A stretch of DNA of 64,000 nucleotides from Thalassovita aquimarina (GTDB taxonomy: Bacteria > Pseudomonadota > Alphaproteobacteria > Rhodobacterales > Rhodobacteraceae): NCBI RefSeq assembly GCF_018219815.1, contig NZ_JADMKU010000001.1:456121-520120 (forward strand), in the 5' to 3' direction. A model generated the notes under the pieces. The model was not told the DNA's origin, did no database searches, and saw nothing but the letters and a program-made list of their open reading frames with translations. Shown one piece after another: positions 10,556 to 18,057 of this stretch. The translations under genes and the position numbers were made by a program. Every line of letters begins with the position of its first letter. Position 1 is the stretch's first letter.

Positions 10556-12068
10556 CCTGGCGCTGCTCTTCTTCTGCCCGACGCTGGCGCTGGCACAGGC
10601 GCCGCTTTCTGCAATCGACTGGCTCAACGATCCAGCGCCCGAACCGTTGATCAGCCCCGGTGCCCTGCCGATGGAACCGCCGGTCACCGACACGGCAGTC
10701 ATTCCCGAAATCGACACCGCGCCGCTGGACGACGTGCGCGCCGGCGCGGTTGGGTTGCTGCCGCCGCAGATGACCGGCCTGCCAGCCAGCCTGTGGCAAT
10801 ACAGCCGGTCGCAGGACCTGGTCGACCTGGTCGCGGCGCAAAAGGTCAGCGCCCTGCCGGCGATGCAAACGCTGCTCTACACCCTGCTTCTGGCCGAGGC
10901 CGATGCGCCGTTGCCCGGCACCACCGAAAACTCGTTCCTGCAGGCGCGGCTTGATGCGCTGCTGGAACTGGGCGCAGTGGAACCGGTGCAGGCGCTGCTG
11001 GACCGGGCCGGCACCGATACCGCGCCACTGTTCGCGCGCTGGTTCGACGCGACGCTGCTGACCGGCGACGAAGACAAGGCCTGCGCCCGGTTGGTGCAGG
11101 CCCCGCATCTCGCGCCCTCCTATGCTGCGCAGGTGTTCTGCACCGCACGAACCGGCGACTGGAGCACCGCCGCGCTGACCTTCGACACCGCCCGTGCGCT
11201 TGGCATCCTGTCCACGCAGGAAGAGGTGCTGCTGCTGCATTTCCTCGACCCCGAACTTGTCGAGGGCGAACCGCTGCCGCATCCGCCGGTACGCCCGTCA
11301 CCGCTGATATTCCGGCTGCGCGAAGCGATCGGCGAACCGATGCCCACAGCGCCCTTGCCGCGCGCCTTCTCGGTGTCCGACCTGCGCGGCAATGCCGGAT
11401 GGAAAGCACAGATCGCCGCCGCCGAACGGCTGGCGCAGACCGGGGCGCTGGCGGAAAACCGGCTTCTCGGCATCTATTCCGAACGTCTGCCGGCGGCCTC
11501 GGGCGGGATCTGGGACCGCGTCGATGCGCTGCAGCGTTTCGACATCGCCCTGCGCGCCCGCGATCCCGGCATGGTCGCCGAAACGCTGCCCAAGGCGGTC
11601 ACCGCGATGAAGGTCGCGCGGCTGGAAGTCCCGTTTGCCAAACTTTACGCCGATCCCCTGCTGCAACTGCCGCTGACCGGCGAGGCGGCGCAAACCGCCT
11701 ATCGCGTGGCGCTGCTGTCGCCGCAATACGAAGCGGCGGCGCAACGCTATAGCGATGCCTTCGCCGACATGCGTTTTCTCACCGCGCTGGCGCAGGGCAA
11801 CCCGCAGAACGCCACCGCGTCGAACGAAACGGAACGCGCCATCGCCGAAGGTTTCGCCGCGACCGGGATGCCAGAGATCTTCCGCGCCGACATCGCGGCG
11901 GGCCGCCTGGGCGAAATAATCTTGCGCGCCATGCTGCGCTATGAACGCGCGGCGCGCGGGGAACTGTATGAACTTCCCACGGCGCTTGCCACCTTCCGCG
12001 CCATGGGCCTGGAAGACGCCGCACGGCGCGCGGCGCTGCACTTCCTGTTGCTGGAGCGCCGGCTGTGA
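10545..12068 (+). CDS. exported helical-repeat protein of unknown function
   Basis: The 507-residue protein starts with a clear signal peptide (MRASLALLFFCPTLALAQA; cleavage near residue 19). The rest is rich in Ala, Leu and Glu with repeating amphipathic helices (for example LLELGAVEPVQALLDRAG and AQIAAAERLAQTGALAENR), like a TPR/Sel1-type solenoid, so a periplasmic scaffold role is possible. I do not recognise a named family. It overlaps the 49-residue membrane peptide at its start and xerD at its end, giving a three-gene unit. Confidence 0.8.
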   Translation: MRASLALLFFCPTLALAQAPLSAIDWLNDPAPEPLISPGALPMEPPVTDTAVIPEIDTAPLDDVRAGAVGLLPPQMTGLPASLWQYSRSQDLVDLVAAQKVSALPAMQTLLYTLLLAEADAPLPGTTENSFLQARLDALLELGAVEPVQALLDRAGTDTAPLFARWFDATLLTGDEDKACARLVQAPHLAPSYAAQVFCTARTGDWSTAALTFDTARALGILSTQEEVLLLHFLDPELVEGEPLPHPPVRPSPLIFRLREAIGEPMPTAPLPRAFSVSDLRGNAGWKAQIAAAERLAQTGALAENRLLGIYSERLPAASGGIWDRVDALQRFDIALRARDPGMVAETLPKAVTAMKVARLEVPFAKLYADPLLQLPLTGEAAQTAYRVALLSPQYEAAAQRYSDAFADMRFLTALAQGNPQNATASNETERAIAEGFAATGMPEIFRADIAAGRLGEIILRAMLRYERAARGELYELPTALATFRAMGLEDAARRAALHFLLLERRL

Positions 12069-13000
12069 GCACAACCGACCTGCACTGGATATCCGCCTTT
12101 CTCGAAGCGCAATCGGCCGAACTGGGCGCGGCGGACAATACCCGCCTTGCCTATGCCCGCGATCTGAAGGATTTCGCTGCCTGGACGGTACGCCAGTCGG
12201 TCGATTTTACCGCGATCAGCCGCGATCAGATCGAAACCTACCTGATCGATTGCGAAGCCCAGGGGCTGGCCCGCTCGACCCGGGCGCGGCGGCTGTCGGC
12301 GATCCGGCAACTGTTCCGTTTCGCCTTCGAGGAAGGGCTGCGACAGGACAACCCGGCGATCCAGATCTGCGGCCCGGGGCGGGACAAGAAACTGCCCAAG
12401 ACGCTGAGCGAGGATGAGGTCGACCGCCTGCTTGACGCCGCCCGCACCACCGGGCGCAGCGCGTCGGACAGACTGCGCAATTCCTGCCTGATGGAAGTGC
12501 TATACGCTACCGGCATGCGGGTCAGCGAACTGGTGTCGCTGCCGGTCGCCGCGACCCGTGGCGACCCCAGGGTGCTGCTGATCCTCGGCAAGGGCGGCAA
12601 GGAACGCATGGTGCCGTTGTCGCCCCCGGCGCGGGCAATGCTGGCCGAATGGCTGGCCACGCGGGACGAAATCGAGGAAGCGGCGCGCAAAAAGGGGCTG
12701 CCGGCCTCGCGCTACCTGTTTCCCAGCCGGGGCAAATCGGGGCACCTGACCCGGCACCGGTTTTTCCAGATCGTCAAGAATCTGGCGGTCGCTGCCGGCG
12801 TCGCCCCCGACAAGGTGACGCCGCACACGTTGCGCCATGCCTTCGCCACCCACCTGCTGGCCAATGGCGCCGACCTGCGCGCGATCCAGACACTGCTGGG
12901 CCATGCCGACGTGGCCACGACCGAGATCTACACCCATGTTCTGGACGAACGGCTGAAGGAACTGGTGCTGGAACATCACCCGCTGGCGCGCGAAGACTGA
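12065..13000 (+). CDS. xerD: site-specific tyrosine recombinase XerD
   Basis: The 311-residue recombinase should act with XerC at the dif site to resolve chromosome dimers. An N-terminal SAM-like core-binding domain (1-105) precedes the catalytic domain with R152 (ATGMRVSEL), K176, H254/R257 (HTLRHAF), H280 (LLGHADVATT) and the nucleophile Y289 (EIYTHV), so all catalytic residues are present. GTG start at 12065 overlaps the upstream stop (GTGA). It is not flanked by integron or phage genes, which supports XerD over an element integrase; XerC is the alternative. Confidence 0.88.
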   Translation: MSTTDLHWISAFLEAQSAELGAADNTRLAYARDLKDFAAWTVRQSVDFTAISRDQIETYLIDCEAQGLARSTRARRLSAIRQLFRFAFEEGLRQDNPAIQICGPGRDKKLPKTLSEDEVDRLLDAARTTGRSASDRLRNSCLMEVLYATGMRVSELVSLPVAATRGDPRVLLILGKGGKERMVPLSPPARAMLAEWLATRDEIEEAARKKGLPASRYLFPSRGKSGHLTRHRFFQIVKNLAVAAGVAPDKVTPHTLRHAFATHLLANGADLRAIQTLLGHADVATTEIYTHVLDERLKELVLEHHPLARED

Positions 13001-13088
13001 GCCCTCGGCGCAGACGACGATCCGCAACCCCTTGATCCGCACCGGTTTGATGCCCATAACCCTTGCCATGCAAGGGGAAACGATCGCC

Positions 13089-14396
13089 ATGGAAACCACC
13101 GTCGCCACGCTTGACAGCGCCTTCTGGATCACCACGCTGGCGATCCTGTTCCTGCTGGTGCTGTCGGGCTTCTTCTCGGGGTCCGAAACCGCGCTGACCG
13201 CCGCCTCGCGCGGCAAACTACGCAGCCAGGCCGACAAGGGATCGCGCGGCGCGGAACGGGCGCTGAGGATCACCGAAGATAACGAACGGCTGATCGGGTC
13301 GGTCCTGCTGGGCAACAACCTGGTCAATATCCTCGCCGCTTCGCTGGCCACGTCGCTTTTCACCCGCGTCTTCGGCGATGGCGGCGTGGCGCTGGCGACG
13401 CTGGTGATGACGCTCCTGGTGCTCATCTTTGCCGAGGTGCTGCCGAAAACCTATGCCATCACCAATGCCGAAACCGCCGCCGCGCGGGTATCGTCGCCGA
13501 TCCAGTTGATCGTCACCCTGTTTGCGCCGGTGGTCGGCGCGGTGCGCTGGTTCGTGCGCCTGATCCTGCGGGTCTTCGGCGTGCGCACCGATCCCGACAG
13601 TCAGATCCTCGCCGTGCGCGAAGAAATCGCCGGCGCCCTGCAGCTCGGCCATTCCGAAGGCGTGGTCGAAAAGGAAGACCGCGACCGTATCCTCGGCGCG
13701 CTCGATCTGGGAGACCGCGCGGTCGAGGAAATCATGCTGCACCGCAGTCAGATCGAAATGATCGACGCCGACAGCGATCCGTTGCAGATTCTGGCCCAAT
13801 GCGTCGAAAGCAATCACACCCGGCTGCCGCTCTATCAGGGCGATCCGGACAATATCGTCGGCGTGGTCCATGCCAAGGACCTGCTGCGCGACATCCACAA
13901 GCTGCTGCTCGCCCCGGAGGCATCGCCCGAGGCGTTGAAAAACTTCAAGATCAGCGATGTCGCCATGCCGCCCTATTTCGTTCCCGACACCACCACGCTG
14001 GACGACCAGATGCGGCAATTTCTTCGCCGTCGCACGCATTTCGCATTGGTCGTGGACGAATACGGATCGCTGGAAGGGCTGATCACGCTGGAAGACATCC
14101 TGGAAGAAATCGTCGGCGAGATCACCGATGAATTCGATCCCGATGCCGAATGGTCGATTCAGAAAACCAAGGACGGGCAGTTCCTTGTCGATGGGTCGGT
14201 GACGATCCGTGACCTGAACCGCGCCCGGGATTGGAACCTGCCCGATGACGAAGCCAACACCATCGCCGGGCTGGTCATCCACGAAGCGCAGATGATCCCG
14301 ACCGCCGGACAGGTGTTTTCCTTCCACGGATTCCGCTTCGAAGTCGTCGGGCGTGAACAGAACCAGATCACCAAGCTGAAGATCAGGCCGCTGTGA
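13089..14396 (+). CDS. hemolysin-family protein: DUF21 membrane domain, CBS pair and CorC/HlyC domain
   Basis: The 435-residue protein starts with a DUF21 transmembrane domain containing several helices (about residues 10-150, FLLVLSGFFSGSETALT and VALATLVMTLLVLIFAEVLPK). Two CBS domains (about 195-320) and a C-terminal CorC_HlyC domain (VDEYGSLEGLITLEDILEEIVGEI, then GQVFSFHGFRFEV) follow. Members are linked to magnesium/cobalt efflux rather than haemolysis. ATG 13089 has AAGGGGAAACG upstream; a TTG at 13032 opens the longer frame but looks unsupported. Confidence 0.88.
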   Translation: METTVATLDSAFWITTLAILFLLVLSGFFSGSETALTAASRGKLRSQADKGSRGAERALRITEDNERLIGSVLLGNNLVNILAASLATSLFTRVFGDGGVALATLVMTLLVLIFAEVLPKTYAITNAETAAARVSSPIQLIVTLFAPVVGAVRWFVRLILRVFGVRTDPDSQILAVREEIAGALQLGHSEGVVEKEDRDRILGALDLGDRAVEEIMLHRSQIEMIDADSDPLQILAQCVESNHTRLPLYQGDPDNIVGVVHAKDLLRDIHKLLLAPEASPEALKNFKISDVAMPPYFVPDTTTLDDQMRQFLRRRTHFALVVDEYGSLEGLITLEDILEEIVGEITDEFDPDAEWSIQKTKDGQFLVDGSVTIRDLNRARDWNLPDDEANTIAGLVIHEAQMIPTAGQVFSFHGFRFEVVGREQNQITKLKIRPL

Positions 14397-14995
14397 CGGC
14401 CATGACCATCGCCATCCTGATCCTCGCCGCCGGCAGTTCCTCCCGCATGGGGCCGGGGCGCGACAAACTTCTGGAACCGCTGCACGGGCGGCCCCTGCTG
14501 ACGCTGATGCTGGACCGGGCCCATGCCACCGGCTGCCCGGTCTATGCCTGCCTGCCTTCGCCGTCCCACCCACGGGCGCGGCTGATGGATGATCGGACGA
14601 CATCGGTCTGGGTCCCCGATGCCGACGAAGGCATGGGCGCGTCGATCCGGACCGGGATCCGCGCGCTGCCCGACACGGTCGAGGCGGTGATGATCCTGCC
14701 CGCCGACATGCCGGAACTGACCGCCGAGGATCTGAGGACGGTTCTGAACGCCTATGAATCCGGACGCATCGTCCGCGGCACCAGCGCGGAGGGCAAGCCG
14801 GGCCATCCGGTGATCTTTCCGCGCGATTGCTTCGACGACCTGAAGGCGCTCGGCGGCGATCGGGGCGCGCGCGGCGTTCTGACCGATCATGCCGAGCGAC
14901 TGAAGCTGATCCCCCTGCCCGCGCGACACGCGCTGACCGACCTTGACACGCCAGAGGCCTGGGCCAACTGGCGCGCCGGGCATTCAGCCGAATAG
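14393..14995 (+). CDS. MobA-like NTP transferase (molybdenum cofactor nucleotidyltransferase family)
   Basis: The 200-residue protein has the family nucleotide loop AAGSSSRMGPGRDKLLEPLHG, the segment LPADMPELT and GHPVIFPR, matching MocA/MobA-like molybdopterin nucleotidyltransferases that load CTP or GTP on molybdopterin. It starts at GTG 14393 in a GTGA overlap with the upstream gene (ATG 14402 is an alternative). Its last 12 bases overlap the tail of the convergent RTX/Hint gene. Which nucleotide or partner enzyme it serves is not visible. Confidence 0.8.
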   Translation: MTAMTIAILILAAGSSSRMGPGRDKLLEPLHGRPLLTLMLDRAHATGCPVYACLPSPSHPRARLMDDRTTSVWVPDADEGMGASIRTGIRALPDTVEAVMILPADMPELTAEDLRTVLNAYESGRIVRGTSAEGKPGHPVIFPRDCFDDLKALGGDRGARGVLTDHAERLKLIPLPARHALTDLDTPEAWANWRAGHSAE

Positions 14996-17668
14996 AACCC
15001 GGGTTTCGCGCGCGCTCAGGGTTTGCCGCGCGGCCGGATAGACCTTGTCGGCGCTGTCCTGCATCAGCTGCGGGAACAGGCTGACGATTTCGTTCCGCTG
15101 GGCTTCGTCCATGCCCAGCAGGCTCAGATCGCCGGGCTGGAAGCTTTCGCTCCAGCAGCCATCCCCCTGCACCACCTGGTGCGTGTCGAACATGAAATGC
15201 ACATAGGTCACGGCCTCGTCGCCCAGCTGTTCCACCCCGTCCAGAAAGGTCAGGTGGATCGCGGCAACGAACACTTCATCGCTGCCGAACCAGAGCGCGG
15301 TCTTCGGGGCGTCGATCATCATCCGGTGCTGCGGCGACACGGTCAGGTCACGACAAGGAACCCCATCGCCAAGCGCGCCCCTGCGGATCAGCACCGGGCG
15401 CAAACCCGGCTTCCCCTCCAGTTCCGCCGCGGCCAACTCACGCTTCCCTGCCCAGCGAACCGGCTGGAACCCGTTATCGCGGGTCAGCACCATATCCCCT
15501 GCACGGATATCGCGGGCGGCTTTTTCCCCGCCCCGCGTCATGATCATGCTGTTTTCGGTAAAGCACGGGACATGCACGACATTTTCGATGTCACTGAAAT
15601 ACAGAACCGACCCGTCTTGCCATTCCACGCTGCCGGTTTCGGGATCGTTCGGATCATAGGTGATGTTGGCCAGGCCGTTGACGTAAAGCGTGTCGCCCTT
15701 GGTTTCGCCATTGGCGCCGCCGTCGATCTTGAACCGTTCGCCATTGCGCAGGCTGTCATCGACGAAGAAGCTGTCATCGCCATCGCCGCCCATTGCGGTG
15801 TCGCCGCTTGAGATCTGGAAACTGTCGTTGCCCGCCTCGCCGAACATCGTGTCGCCGCCCAGGCCGCCGATCAGCAGGTCGTCGCCCGCGCCGGCCTCGA
15901 TCCAGTCATCGCCGAATTCGGCATCGATCGTGTCATTGCCCAGCCCGGCGCGGATCGTGTCGTTGCCATATCCGGCGCGGATGCTGTCATCGTCGGCGCC
16001 TGCCCCCGGATCGATGGCATCGCCGCCATCGACGCGGTCGCCATCGGGATCGCCGGTAAAGCTGTCATCGATCAGCTCGCTGCCCGATCCGCCCTCGACG
16101 ATCCCGTCGCGACTGTCCGCCGGAATACCCATCGCGGCCAGCTGCGCCACGTCCGACACATCGGCCGGGGCCACCCCGATCAGGGTCAGCGCCTCACCAT
16201 GCGGGAAGGACAGCACGGCGTTGCCCGCCCCGTCGTCCGACACCACCACGTCGTTCACATCGACCGGGTTGCCAGCGTCGTCGGTCAGGCTGGACACGTC
16301 CAGCAGGTCCTTGCCGCTATAGGTCCCGTCGGTGTTCTGCACCGGCGCGTCGAAGCCTTCGACCCTGTCAGTGCCGGAAAAATCGGCCAACACCAGCGTG
16401 TTGGTGCCGCTGCCCAGCACCAGGTGTTCGACGCCTTGGAAATTGGCGGTTGATGTGCCGTCGGACACGGTGCCCGCGCCCTGGTTGGTTTGGCTCAGGT
16501 CGATGGTCAGGTCGTCGGTGACCGCGGACATGTCGAGGATGTCGCCAGTGACCTCGTCCTGGTCTTCCATCTCGATCGTGTCGTTGCCGAAATCGTTTTC
16601 CAGCGTGATCGTGTCGTCGCCATAGCCGGACCAGATGAAATCGTTGCCGGTGCCGCCCGCCATTGAATCATTGCCGAAACTGGCGCGCATCCAGTCGTCG
16701 CCGGCGCCGCCCAAAAGCGTGTCGTCGCCCTTGTCGCCGTTCATCCAGTCGTCGCCGGAGCCGCCCGAGAAATAGTCGTCGCCGTCATAGGCTTCGAAAC
16801 TGTCGGCGCCCTCGCCGCCCATCGCACTGTCATTGCCGATGCCGCCGTAAAGGCGGTCGTCGCCGGTGCCGCCCAGCAGGGTGTCGTCGCCATCGCCGCC
16901 TTCCAGCTGGTCGTGGCCGCTGCCGCCGTCTATGTAATCATCGCCGTCGCCGGCCAGAACGGTGTCGTCGCCGTCCCCGGCCCGGACCACGTCGTCATTC
17001 GATCCGTCGGCGGCGTCGTTGTTGTCGATCCGGTCGCCTTCGGGATCGCCAGTGTAATAGGGATCGATAAAATCGCTGCCATCGCCGCCCTCGACCACAT
17101 AGTCGCCCGCCATGGGCGGCGCATAGGCGGTGTCGGAATAGCCCGTGTTGAACGCCCCATTGCCGACCTCGGCCGTGCCGGCGGCGATCACGCCGTCGCC
17201 GTCCAGATCGGTGTCGGAATGATTGTCCAGCACCAGCGTGCCATAGCCGTCATTCGCATCCGTTCCCGGCGCGATGAACAGTGTCGTCAGCACCGGCGCA
17301 CCAGCATCGGAGGACACCAGCATCGAGGCGTCGAATTGCAGATAGCCATCGCCCATCCCGGTGACATTTTCCTGCACCAGAGCGTAATCGCCCGCCGTGG
17401 CCGGTTCATAGGCATAAAGCACCGTGCCCGCCTCAAAATCGGCCTTGCTGTCATAGACGTTGACGCCGGTGATCCGGGTCGCGCCGGTCAGTTCGCCGTC
17501 AAGCGTGACCTGTTCGACGATCACCTCGACGATCTGGGTGTCGGTGAAGCTCTGGCTGCCGTTTTGCAGCACCACCTGCCCCGCCCCGTCCTGGCCGGTG
17601 CCGGTCAGCACGTCCAGATCGGGATTGGACACAACGTCAATGCCATATGCGATGAAAGAGGTGTTCAT
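14984..17668 (-). CDS. RTX repeat protein with C-terminal Hint domain (894 residues)
   Basis: The very acidic protein has an unrecognised beta-rich N-terminal part (1-180), two blocks of GGxGxDxxx calcium-binding nonapeptides (about 195-350 and 525-640), and a C-terminal Hint_2 domain from C702 (VPCFTENSMI, TVSPQHRMM, YVHFMFDTHQ). Each RTX block opens with a VEGGxGSxxID...TGDPxGDR header. RTX arrays usually mark type I secretion; there is no Sec signal. Hint domains can self-cleave, but cleavage here is unproven. GAGGAGGTACTGGC precedes the ATG. No secretion genes lie nearby. Confidence 0.85.
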   Translation of the reverse strand: MNTSFIAYGIDVVSNPDLDVLTGTGQDGAGQVVLQNGSQSFTDTQIVEVIVEQVTLDGELTGATRITGVNVYDSKADFEAGTVLYAYEPATAGDYALVQENVTGMGDGYLQFDASMLVSSDAGAPVLTTLFIAPGTDANDGYGTLVLDNHSDTDLDGDGVIAAGTAEVGNGAFNTGYSDTAYAPPMAGDYVVEGGDGSDFIDPYYTGDPEGDRIDNNDAADGSNDDVVRAGDGDDTVLAGDGDDYIDGGSGHDQLEGGDGDDTLLGGTGDDRLYGGIGNDSAMGGEGADSFEAYDGDDYFSGGSGDDWMNGDKGDDTLLGGAGDDWMRASFGNDSMAGGTGNDFIWSGYGDDTITLENDFGNDTIEMEDQDEVTGDILDMSAVTDDLTIDLSQTNQGAGTVSDGTSTANFQGVEHLVLGSGTNTLVLADFSGTDRVEGFDAPVQNTDGTYSGKDLLDVSSLTDDAGNPVDVNDVVVSDDGAGNAVLSFPHGEALTLIGVAPADVSDVAQLAAMGIPADSRDGIVEGGSGSELIDDSFTGDPDGDRVDGGDAIDPGAGADDDSIRAGYGNDTIRAGLGNDTIDAEFGDDWIEAGAGDDLLIGGLGGDTMFGEAGNDSFQISSGDTAMGGDGDDSFFVDDSLRNGERFKIDGGANGETKGDTLYVNGLANITYDPNDPETGSVEWQDGSVLYFSDIENVVHVPCFTENSMIMTRGGEKAARDIRAGDMVLTRDNGFQPVRWAGKRELAAAELEGKPGLRPVLIRRGALGDGVPCRDLTVSPQHRMMIDAPKTALWFGSDEVFVAAIHLTFLDGVEQLGDEAVTYVHFMFDTHQVVQGDGCWSESFQPGDLSLLGMDEAQRNEIVSLFPQLMQDSADKVYPAARQTLSARETRVLFG

Positions 17669-17982
17669 GCCAGTACCTCCTCAAGACGTCCGCCGGACAG
17701 GCAGGACCGAAATGCGCCGCGCGGGCGGGCTGTAAATAAACTTGCTGCGATGACTGGCTCGCTTGCGTTGGTCATACTTCCCTCGGACTCTAGAACGCGC
17801 GCGGGGCTGGTTATTTAAGCGCACGACGTGAAAAAGCGGAATTTCACCCCTTCTTTCGCAACTTTTCGGCAGAATTGCGTCTGAACTGGGGGAATTCTGT
17901 TTCAACACGCGCAAAGGCCACCCATTGGACCAGCCCTGCAAAGGTGTCGGGATTCAGTCGTTTCGTTCCCCCCCCGGGAAAA
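17669..17982. other. upstream region of the 894-residue RTX/Hint gene
   Basis: This 314-base stretch holds the leader of the downstream minus-strand gene. I see the ribosome binding site but no convincing open frame, promoter pair or repeat. A run of C and G at 17968-17978 follows the terminator of the upstream paralogue. Confidence 0.5.
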
Positions 17983-18018
17983 GTCGGAAAAGGGACAGCC
18001 CCCGGTCCCTTTTCCGGC
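17983..18018 (-). terminator. hairpin terminator of the 753-residue RTX/Hint gene
   Basis: GTCGGAAAAGGGA (17983-17995) pairs with TCCCTTTTCCGGC (18006-18018) with one mismatch over a 10-base loop, 39 bases past the stop codon. On the minus strand it is followed by TTTTCCC. It separates the two paralogous genes into different transcripts. Confidence 0.6.
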
Positions 18019-18057
18019 TGCCCCCGCCGAGGCGGAGACAGTGCTGCATGACGCAGA

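Noticed and set aside
12065..13000. XerD-like gene as a phage or integron integrase
   Set aside because: No attachment site, recombination-site array, excisionase or cargo genes; fully coupled to chromosomal genes and typical Xer length and motifs.
15800..17100. Tandem DNA repeats that might be a CRISPR or satellite
   Set aside because: They are the coding repeats of RTX nonapeptides (GGxGxDxxx) with diverged codons, not a nucleic-acid array.
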